Shown: positions 58,319 through 64,000 of the stretch, one piece after another
Layout of the letters: each line of letters opens with the position of its first letter
Position numbering within the stretch: position 1 is the stretch's first letter
Origin: Planctomycetota bacterium
GTDB lineage: Bacteria; Planctomycetota; PLA2; JAEUHO01
Assembly: GCA_029259775.1 (NCBI GenBank)
Contig: JAJDEN010000043.1
Coordinates: 1 to 64,000, forward strand
DNA: 64,000 nt
Reading direction: 5' to 3'
Made by a program: the position numbers and the translations under genes
Notes under the pieces: generated by a model
Seen by the model: the letters and a program-made list of their open reading frames with translations, nothing else
What the model was told of the DNA's origin: nothing
The model's database searches: none

Positions 58319-58795
58319 ATGCGCATCGGGCTCGGCCATGTCACCTACGCCTTCGACCCCAAGCGGGTCCTCATGCTGGGCGGGATCAAGATCACAGGTG
58401 CGTGGGGGCTGCGCGGCGACGGCGACGGTGACGCGCTGCTGCATGCGGTCACGGATGCGCTGCTGGGGGCCGCAGGGCTCGGGGACCGCTGGGACCACTT
58501 CCCGCCGGACGATCCCCACGTCGGCGCCGGCCCCTCGGCCCTGCAGGTCGCGGCGTCGCTGGAGCGCTTGGCCGAGGCCGGCTTCGAGGTGGTGAACCTC
58601 GACGTGACCCTCGTGGCGGAGCGGCCCCCGCTCCGCGAACTCCGGCCGCCCATGCAGGAGCGCCTGGCCTCCCTCTTGCGCTTGGACGCGTCCCAGGTGA
58701 GCGTGAAGGCCGTCCCCGGCGGGGTGGGGGCCCCTGGCCGCGCCGAGGGGATCGCCGCGCTCGCCGCTGTCAGTCTTCGGGAGGTCTCCGCATGA
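58319..58795 (+). CDS. IspF-family protein lacking the metal-binding active-site residues
   Basis: Protein of 158 residues with the overall IspF (MECDP synthase) sequence plan: DALLHAVTDALLGAAGLGDRWDHFPPDDPHVGAG and VVNLDVTLVAERPPLRELRPPMQERLA. In IspF the zinc ligands are D8, H10 and H42 (E. coli numbering). Here the first two positions are Val and Tyr (MRIGLGHVTYAF), and GHSDAD is GDGDGD, so the third is Asp. The usual TTTE near the end is PGGV. Isoprenoid catalysis therefore looks impossible unless ligands have moved. It may be a paralogue with a new role. The stop overlaps the next start (ATGA). Confidence 0.85.
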   Translation: MRIGLGHVTYAFDPKRVLMLGGIKITGAWGLRGDGDGDALLHAVTDALLGAAGLGDRWDHFPPDDPHVGAGPSALQVAASLERLAEAGFEVVNLDVTLVAERPPLRELRPPMQERLASLLRLDASQVSVKAVPGGVGAPGRAEGIAALAAVSLREVSA

Positions 58796-59313
58796 TCCGC
58801 GCCCTCGTGACGCTCCTGCTCACAATGCCGCTGGCCGGCTGCCTCAGCGACGACGCCCTCAAGTCGGCGGAGACCGTTCTCACCCTGCAGTCGGGCACGA
58901 TGTCCGAGCTGCGGTTGATGCGCGGCAAGGGCCCCTTCCGCACCTACGACCTTGCGCCCGACGTGATGCTCGGCGTTGTCGAGGAGGCCGCGCGGATGGC
59001 ACGGATCCGCGGCGACGAGCCGGTGCGCGCCATCTTCGTCAGCGAGCGCAAGCGCGAGGTCGTCGCCAAGGAGCGCCAGGGCGAAGAGGCCAAGGACGAG
59101 GGCTACGAGGCCGCGTTCCGTACCGCGTTGTACGCGGTCGTGCACGAGGTGCCGGACCAGCCAGGTCGCTCCCGCGTGGAGATCCACGAGATCACGCGCG
59201 GCCCGTTCCACACCGGCGTCGTCCGCTGGGTGCGCGATATGCCGGGTTGGATCGATGCGGTACTCGCCGCGCGAGCGCGGGCCGAAGCGGAACCGGTCAA
59301 GCCGATTCCCTAG
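58792..59313 (+). CDS. Hypothetical lipoprotein coupled to the IspF-like gene
   Basis: Protein of 173 residues with lipobox LAGC. The mature part is a mix of helices and strands (LAPDVMLGVVEEAARMARIRGDEPVRAIFVSERKREVVAKERQGEEAKDEGYEAAFRTALYAVVHEVPDQPGRSRVEIHEI) with no recognised family. The 4-base overlap (ATGA) with the IspF-like gene implies co-expression. It converges on the cyclophilin gene with a 4-base gap. Confidence 0.75.
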   Translation: MIRALVTLLLTMPLAGCLSDDALKSAETVLTLQSGTMSELRLMRGKGPFRTYDLAPDVMLGVVEEAARMARIRGDEPVRAIFVSERKREVVAKERQGEEAKDEGYEAAFRTALYAVVHEVPDQPGRSRVEIHEITRGPFHTGVVRWVRDMPGWIDAVLAARARAEAEPVKPIP

Positions 59314-59317
59314 ACGG

Positions 59318-59770
59318 CTACTCCGCCGCCGTCACCTTGGTCATGCGGTCGCCCTCGCGGATCGCGTCGACGATGTCGAGGCCTTCCGTGACGCGGCCGA
59401 AGACCGTGTGCACGCCATCGAGATGCGGCGTGTCGCGGTGCGTGATGAAGAACTGGCTGCCGCCCGTGTTCGGACCGGCGTGCGCCATGGAGAGGACGCC
59501 CTTCTCCGTGTGGCGCTGGGGGTTGTTCGCCACCTCGCACTTGATCTTGTAGCCGGGGCCACCCGTGCCGGGCACGCCGCTCGCGCCCTCGCGCGTGTTC
59601 GGGCACCCGCCCTGGATCACGAAGTTCGGCACGACGCGATGAAACGAGAGGCCGTCGTAGAAACCGTCGTTGATCAGCTTGCGGAAGTTCTCGACGGTGC
59701 CGGGGGCGTCGGCGTCGAAGAGCTCCAACTGGATGGTGCCCTTGGTGGTCTCGATGGTGGCGGTCGACAT
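59318..59770 (-). CDS. Peptidyl-prolyl cis-trans isomerase, cyclophilin type
   Basis: Cyclophilin of 150 residues catalysing proline isomerisation. Active-site blocks: [19 protein letters not shown] (Arg), [20 protein letters not shown] (Gln, Phe) and [15 protein letters not shown]. The start at 59770 has an AGGAG site and no signal peptide, so it is cytosolic (PpiB type). Confidence 0.96.
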   Translation of the reverse strand: MSTATIETTKGTIQLELFDADAPGTVENFRKLINDGFYDGLSFHRVVPNFVIQGGCPNTREGASGVPGTGGPGYKIKCEVANNPQRHTEKGVLSMAHAGPNTGGSQFFITHRDTPHLDGVHTVFGRVTEGLDIVDAIREGDRMTKVTAAE

Positions 59771-59817
59771 GGTGCTTCTCCTGAGGGGCCGGAAGGGTAC
59801 ACGCAAACCGCCGCCCG

Positions 59818-60465
59818 TCAGCGGTTCGTCAGGAGGCGTCCGGTGAGCAGGGCGTAGATCTCGACGGCGCGGGCTGCGGTCCCCGAACTCGTCGGCACCT
59901 GCTCGCGGTAGTGGAGCACGAGGGTGTCGCCGCGCAGGTTGGGGTGGCTGCCGTTCCACTCGGCCAAGAGCTCCTGGGGGGCGTCGTCCTTCGAGGCGCC
60001 CGGCGTGGCCCAGCGCACCTGCACCACGTACCGCATCGAGTCCGGGCCCGGCGTCACGTCGAGCTTGCAGCCGGTCTTCACGTTGGCCGCGCGGCTCTGG
60101 GCATTGTTCTTGTCCTTGAAGTTGAGCGCCAGGATCGGCACGCTTCGATCGCTCGCGGCCGTGGCCTTCTCACTGGGCATCGTCGTCACGCGCTGGTCCA
60201 TCAGCAGGCACGTCGGCCCGCGCTTCTTGAGCATGGCCAGTTGCTCGGCCCAGCTCTTCTTCGTCGTCGTGCCCGCCAGGCTCTCGAAGGGATGCGGCGC
60301 CTCAGCACCCTCCTTGGTGGGGGGGTCGACGCGGACGATGCGCAGGTCGTAGACCCAGACGCCGGTCGCCTTCTTCTCGTCGGCCCGGGCCGGGCTGCCC
60401 GCCAGCAGGGCGCCAGCAAGGGCCAAAATCGTGATGCCGGCCCACGCCGTGACCTGTGTCCTCAT
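59818..60465 (-). CDS. Exported hypothetical protein
   Basis: Protein of 215 residues with a signal peptide ([21 protein letters not shown]). The mature part has strand-rich segments ([47 protein letters not shown]) and resembles secretin-pilotin or DUF-type proteins only in general pattern. No family is recognised. The start at 60465 is set by the signal. It is divergent from the HEAT-repeat genes. Confidence 0.7.
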   Translation of the reverse strand: MRTQVTAWAGITILALAGALLAGSPARADEKKATGVWVYDLRIVRVDPPTKEGAEAPHPFESLAGTTTKKSWAEQLAMLKKRGPTCLLMDQRVTTMPSEKATAASDRSVPILALNFKDKNNAQSRAANVKTGCKLDVTPGPDSMRYVVQVRWATPGASKDDAPQELLAEWNGSHPNLRGDTLVLHYREQVPTSSGTAARAVEIYALLTGRLLTNR

Positions 60466-60620
60466 CGTCCAACCCCCGCCTGCGGCGCCCCCGGGCCAAA
60501 ATCGGTCCCCATGGGCTCCGCGCAACTCGGAGTGTAACCTCGGGACGATCGGGGCGTTTCAAGGGGTGTGGCATCGGCCACGCACCACCAAGACCCCCGC
60601 CCGCAAGTCTGGAGTCCTGC

Positions 60621-61829
60621 ATGACCCTCCGCCTGATGACCGTCGCAACCTGCGCGATCTTGGCGCTCACCGCGATGACCGTCCTGGCCTTCGCGCCCGG
60701 CCACAAGACCGCGTACGCCGGCGACGAAACGAGCGAGCGACCGGCGCTCGAGAAGCGCCTCAAGAAGCTGGACAAGAACGACGCGATCGCAGCCTACAAG
60801 CTCGCCCTCGAGCTCGAGGCCGCCGGCGCGAAGGACCTTGCCACCAAGGCCTACGAGATCGTCGTGGGCATCGTTCCCGAGCACAAGGCGGCACGCCGCG
60901 CGCTCGGCTTCGAGAAGATCGGCGCGCGCTGGTACCGAGGCGACGAGCTGAAGCGGGCCAAGGGCTTCGTCCGTCACGGCAAGACCTGGATGACCTCCGA
61001 GGAGTTCGCCGAAGCCACGCGCCCGCAGCGCGAGGCTGCCGCCCAGAAAAAGGGCGAGAACCTCGTCCTCAGCTACCTGGGCATGATCGCGTCGCGCATC
61101 CCCGCGAAGATGACCAAGGGCAAGCGCCTCATGGCCGTCGCGGACGACAAGTACAAGCTCGCCCCGCTCGCGAAGGCGCTGCGCTGCGAGCCGGCGTCCT
61201 TGCGCATCTACGCCGCGCAGGAGTTGGCCCGCATGGCCGATCCGCTGGCCGGGCCCGCGTTGCTCAAGCGCGCCATCTACGACAAGGATGCCGACGTTCG
61301 TCGTGCGGTCGCCGAGGCGCTCCGCGAGATCGGTTCCCCGTCCAGCGTGCATCCTCTCGGTCGTGCGCTCGACAGCCGCTTCCGCGAGGTCCGCGTCCGT
61401 GCCGCCGAGGCACTCGCGACGCTGGGTGATGAGCTGGCCTACGCCTACATCATCAAGAAGTGGACCGGCCGCGCCGGCGACTTCCCGCGCGTGTACTTCG
61501 CCCAGTCCCTCCAGATCTCCTACATCCAGGACTTCGACGTCGAGGTCGCCCAGACCTCGTTCATCGCCGATCCGATCGTGGGCGTGATCCAGGAAGGCGT
61601 GGTCCAGGCCATCAAGATCCACGCGACGGAGCAGACGTTCTTCATCCACGAGCGCCCTGCGTTCAACGGCGCGCTGGCCTCCCTCGCCGGCACGGACCTG
61701 GGCAACAAGGTCGGCTCGTGGGTGAAGTTCTGGCGCGAGAACAAGGACCGCCTGCTCGACGAGCGTGCCAAGCGCTACCGCGAGCTCGCCGAGAAGCGCA
61801 AGGCGACGGCCAAGGCCTCGGCGAACTGA
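60621..61829 (+). CDS. Exported HEAT-repeat protein, paralogue 1
   Basis: Protein of 402 residues with a signal peptide (MTLRLMTVATCAILALTAMTVLAFA). Residues about 160-290 are HEAT-like repeats (LRIYAAQELARMADPLAGPALLKRAIYDKDADVRRAVAEALREIGSPSSVHPLGRALDSRFREVRVRAAEALATLGDELAYAYIIKKW), and the C-terminal part (DFDVEVAQTSFIADPIVGVIQEGVVQAIKIHATEQ) is shared with the two paralogues downstream. This copy has an extra N-terminal region of about 110 residues. A TGGAG site supports the start. Confidence 0.8.
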   Translation: MTLRLMTVATCAILALTAMTVLAFAPGHKTAYAGDETSERPALEKRLKKLDKNDAIAAYKLALELEAAGAKDLATKAYEIVVGIVPEHKAARRALGFEKIGARWYRGDELKRAKGFVRHGKTWMTSEEFAEATRPQREAAAQKKGENLVLSYLGMIASRIPAKMTKGKRLMAVADDKYKLAPLAKALRCEPASLRIYAAQELARMADPLAGPALLKRAIYDKDADVRRAVAEALREIGSPSSVHPLGRALDSRFREVRVRAAEALATLGDELAYAYIIKKWTGRAGDFPRVYFAQSLQISYIQDFDVEVAQTSFIADPIVGVIQEGVVQAIKIHATEQTFFIHERPAFNGALASLAGTDLGNKVGSWVKFWRENKDRLLDERAKRYRELAEKRKATAKASAN

Positions 61830-61893
61830 TCGCCACGGTCTCTCACCGGCTCGCCTCGAAGCGGATCGGTACACGGGCACCTGAGGAAACGAC

Positions 61894-62793
61894 ATGATTC
61901 GCATCGCGCTACCGCTCTGCCTGCTGCTCGCGCTCGCCTCGACGGCGCACGCACGGCCCGAGGCCAAGACCGCGCCGACGAAGAAGAAGGCTGCGGCCAA
62001 ACAGCTCACCAAGGACGAGAAGCTCGCGCTGGCCTGGCTCGGTCAGATCGGCGCGGCATCGAAGTCCAAGGCCGCGGCCGCGAAGGCCGTCCAGGCGAAG
62101 CGCCTGTTCGCCGTGCTGCCGTCGAAGGCCAAGCTGCGGCCGCTTGTGAAGGCGCTCCACACCGAACCGGCTGCCCTGCGGATCTTTGCGGCACGGGCCT
62201 TGGCCGCTCTCGGTGAGCGTGAGGTCGTGCGCCCCTTGCTCTGGCGGTTGATCCGGGAGCCGAAGAAGGGCGCGCGCGCCGCGATGGTGCGCGCCGTTCG
62301 TTCCCTGAAGGACGAAGGTTCGGTGCACGTGCTGGGGCGAGCGCTCGGCTCCCGGTACGCGGTCTACCGCGAGCGCGCCGCCGAGGCGCTGGTCGCCCTC
62401 GGGGACGAGCTCGCCTACCCGTATCTGATCGACGCATGGGAGCGGCGCTCGGGGGAGTTCCCGCGCAGCTACTTCGCCCAGATCACGCAGCATGCCCACA
62501 TCTCGGAGTACGACGTCGAGGTCGCCTGACACGCCTTCCTTGCCGACCCGTGGGTCGGCGTCGTGTCAGGTGGCGCGGTGCAGAACATCAGGATCCTCTC
62601 GACCGAGCAGACAGGCCGTTTGGCGGCTTCGCGCTTGCGAACCAGCCTCGAGACCCTCGCGGGCACGCGCCGCGGCACCAAGGTCGCCGCCTGGCGGCGC
62701 TGGTGGGACCAGAACGAGAAGCGCTTGCTTCGGGCGCGCACGGCGCGCTACCGCACGGCGGCCGAGAACGACACGACCCCCAGAAGGGAATGA
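61894..62793 (+). CDS. Exported HEAT-repeat protein, paralogue 2, interrupted by in-frame TGA
   Basis: Reading frame of 299 residues with a TGA at 62527-62529 (residue 212). The signal peptide (MIRIALPLCLLLALASTAHA) and HEAT repeats match paralogue 3 closely. After the TGA the frame stays open and conserved to the family end (FLADPWVGVVSGGAVQ ... WRRWWDQNEKRLLRARTARYR). At the TGA position paralogue 1 has Gln (CAG) and paralogue 3 has Ala, not Cys. A 7-bp hairpin follows the TGA at SECIS distance and is not formed in the paralogues. It is either a recent nonsense mutation or a selenocysteine codon. The next gene starts 3 bases after the final stop. Confidence 0.6.
62542..62559 (+). promoter_or_regulatory. 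Hairpin after the in-frame TGA of HEAT paralogue 2
   Basis: GCCGACC-CGTG-GGTCGGC: seven perfect pairs around a four-base loop. The first loop G lies 21 nt after the TGA. The paralogues have FIADPIVG here with sequences that do not fold this way; the Ile-to-Trp change creates the stem. This is consistent with, but not proof of, a SECIS element. Confidence 0.4.
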
Positions 62794-62796
62794 CCC

Positions 62797-63681
62797 ATGC
62801 TCCGATTCACGCTACCGGTCTGCGTTATGTTGGCCTTCGCCATGACGGCGAACGCGACGCCCAAGGCCAAGGCGGCGCCGGGCAAGCGGCGCGTCGCAAA
62901 GCAGGCCGTCACGAAGCAACTCACCAAGGACGAGAAACTGGCCCTCGCCTGGCTGGGGCAGATCGGCGCGGCGTCGAAGTCCAAGGCCGCGGCCGCGAAG
63001 GCCGTCGCGGCGAGGCGCCAGTTCGCCGTGTTGCCCGCCAAGGCCAAGCTGCGGCCGCTCGTCAAGGCGCTGCACTGCGAGCCGGCTTCCCTGCGGGTCT
63101 TTGCTGCGGACGCGTTGGCCACGCTCGGCAACCGTGAGGTCGTGCGGCCGCTGCTCTGGCGCCTGATCCGCGAGCCGAAGAAGGACGCCCGCGCCGCGAT
63201 GGTCCGTGCCGTCCGGTCCATGAAGGACAAGGACGCCGTGCACGTGCTCGGCCGCGCTCTTCGCTCGCGTTACGAGACCTATCGCGACCGCGCGGCCGAG
63301 GCGCTCGTGGCACTGGGTGACGAACTGGCCTACCCGTACCTCATCTACAAGTGGGAGGGGCGCGGTGGGGACTTCCCGCGCGTCTACTTCGTGTTGGCAC
63401 GCCAGCATTCCTACATCCAGGACTTCGACGTGGAGGTCGCCGCGACGGCCTTCATCGCGGACCCGATCGTCGGTGTGTTGCAGGACGCGACCGCCCTCGG
63501 TGTGAAGGTGATCGCCACCGAGCAGATTCAGCACCTGGCTGCCGTGCGTACGTTCCGGGGCGCCCTCGAGGGGCTCGGCGGCGTGCCCAAGGGCGCGAAG
63601 GTCGGCGCGTGGCGTTCGTGGTGGACCGCGAACGAGAAGCGCTTGTTGGCCAAGCGCGCCAAGCGGTACGCGGAGCCGTAG
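62797..63681 (+). CDS. Exported HEAT-repeat protein, paralogue 3
   Basis: Protein of 294 residues, uninterrupted. The signal peptide (MLRFTLPVCVMLAFAMTANA) precedes a Lys-rich linker and about four HEAT repeats (PASLRVFAADALATLGNREVVRPLLWRLIREPKKDARAAMVRAVRSMKDKDAVHVLGRALRSRYETYRDRAAEALVALGDELAYPYLIYKWEG). It is the closest relative of paralogue 2 and serves as its intact reference. These HEAT proteins probably bind other exported proteins; their partners are unknown. Confidence 0.82.
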   Translation: MLRFTLPVCVMLAFAMTANATPKAKAAPGKRRVAKQAVTKQLTKDEKLALAWLGQIGAASKSKAAAAKAVAARRQFAVLPAKAKLRPLVKALHCEPASLRVFAADALATLGNREVVRPLLWRLIREPKKDARAAMVRAVRSMKDKDAVHVLGRALRSRYETYRDRAAEALVALGDELAYPYLIYKWEGRGGDFPRVYFVLARQHSYIQDFDVEVAATAFIADPIVGVLQDATALGVKVIATEQIQHLAAVRTFRGALEGLGGVPKGAKVGAWRSWWTANEKRLLAKRAKRYAEP

Positions 63682-63715
63682 GTCGTCGTGGGCGGGCATG
63701 TCGCACGTGGACAGC

Positions 63716-63878
63716 TGGTGGCGTCACGCCATGGCCCAGGGCCGCACGAAGGCTGGTGTGGGCGGCCACCCGCTCCGGCTCCGCCGTCGCTAGGGCCGCC
63801 CCTACGCGGGTGCTGACGACGCCCGAGCGGGGCGAGCGATCGCGGTCCCACGACCGCGGCCATGGCGTGACGCCACCA
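63716..63878. repeat. MITE-like element with 21-bp perfect terminal inverted repeats
   Basis: The 21 bases at 63716-63736 recur as an exact reverse complement at 63858-63878, bounding 163 bases without a gene. Inside are CGCCCCTAC-type palindromic pieces also found near 18.2 kb. No target-site duplication is evident beside the ends. It could be a non-autonomous transposable element or a long regulatory stem. The interior spans the gap between a HEAT gene and the gene at the right edge. Confidence 0.65.
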
Positions 63879-63883
63879 ACGGC

Positions 63884-64000
63884 CTAGTCCTTCAGCGCGA
63901 AGTCGCGCCCGCGGACCTTCATCACGCCGAAGGCGAGGACGGCCGCCGTGACGGCCAGGAGAACGACGATCGCCGTACCGGGCGGGTCCCACGCAAGGGT
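63884..64000 (-). CDS. Membrane protein C-terminus, cut by window edge
   Basis: Thirty-eight codons ending at TAG (63884-63886): TLAWDPPGTAIVVLLAVTAAVL then AFGVMKVRGRDFALKD. A single hydrophobic helix with a charged tail is typical of the last helix of a membrane transporter subunit such as an ABC-2 permease, but the fragment is too short to assign. The gene continues beyond the window. Confidence 0.6.
   Translation of the reverse strand, partial: TLAWDPPGTAIVVLLAVTAAVLAFGVMKVRGRDFALKD

Overview
The window is very GC-rich and densely coded, with strong third-position G/C bias. It looks like a chromosome of a Planctomycetota-type bacterium. Supports are a 1119-residue secreted protein joining a PA14-like domain, a sugar-dehydrogenase-type propeller and a DUF1080 domain, several exported HEAT, NHL and terpene-cyclase-like proteins, and outer-membrane lipoproteins beside a full bacterial housekeeping set. 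The phylum is an inference. TGA is a normal stop for many genes here (hyuA, hyuB, glmM, ruvC), so the genetic code is not globally altered.

Layout. 1-8.9 kb: a transposase edge; a two-component system downstream of an exported thioredoxin-like protein whose CxxC positions are both TGA; then, divergently, a Tat-exported Fe/Mn superoxide dismutase, an NHL-repeat protein with one in-frame TGA, a cyclase-fold protein and small exported proteins. 8.9-14.5 kb: an accessory island of IS remnants, two orphan genes and a large serine recombinase that runs into tRNA-Pro. 14.6-16.6 kb: a lipoprotein and a sigma-54 activator. 16.6-18.5 kb: a long non-coding tract holding a candidate giant structured RNA of about 950 nt with a perfect terminator. 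18.5-30.4 kb: RRM protein, gpsA-plsY, hyuAB, zinc-ribbon and TPR proteins, an XRE repressor with an operator/promoter and a terminated small RNA, and a secretin. 30.4-64 kb: pnp-rpsO, ruvX-manC, rlmL-like, the DUF1080 protein, an AsmA-like giant, alr, tsaB, glmM, a YbbR-position protein, cdaA, folP, ftsH, LptE- and BamD-like lipoproteins, recO, a CorC-like protein, ruvC, ferredoxin, an ispF-like gene, cyclophilin, and three HEAT-repeat paralogues, the middle one interrupted by TGA. A small inverted-repeat element and the 3' end of a membrane gene close the window.

Main discovery candidates. (1) A Sec-x-x-Sec thioredoxin-like protein: two TGA codons sit exactly at the CxxC positions, followed at the right distance by a hairpin with a GGUC loop. 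Two more genes have in-frame TGA followed by hairpins (NHL protein; HEAT protein), which suggests a genome that uses selenocysteine in exported proteins. No sel genes lie in the window. (2) The giant structured RNA at about 17.17-18.13 kb. (3) A repressor-linked terminated small RNA at 28.1-28.36 kb. (4) An IspF homologue lacking its metal ligands. All ncRNA and selenocysteine calls come from sequence reading alone and need comparative confirmation.
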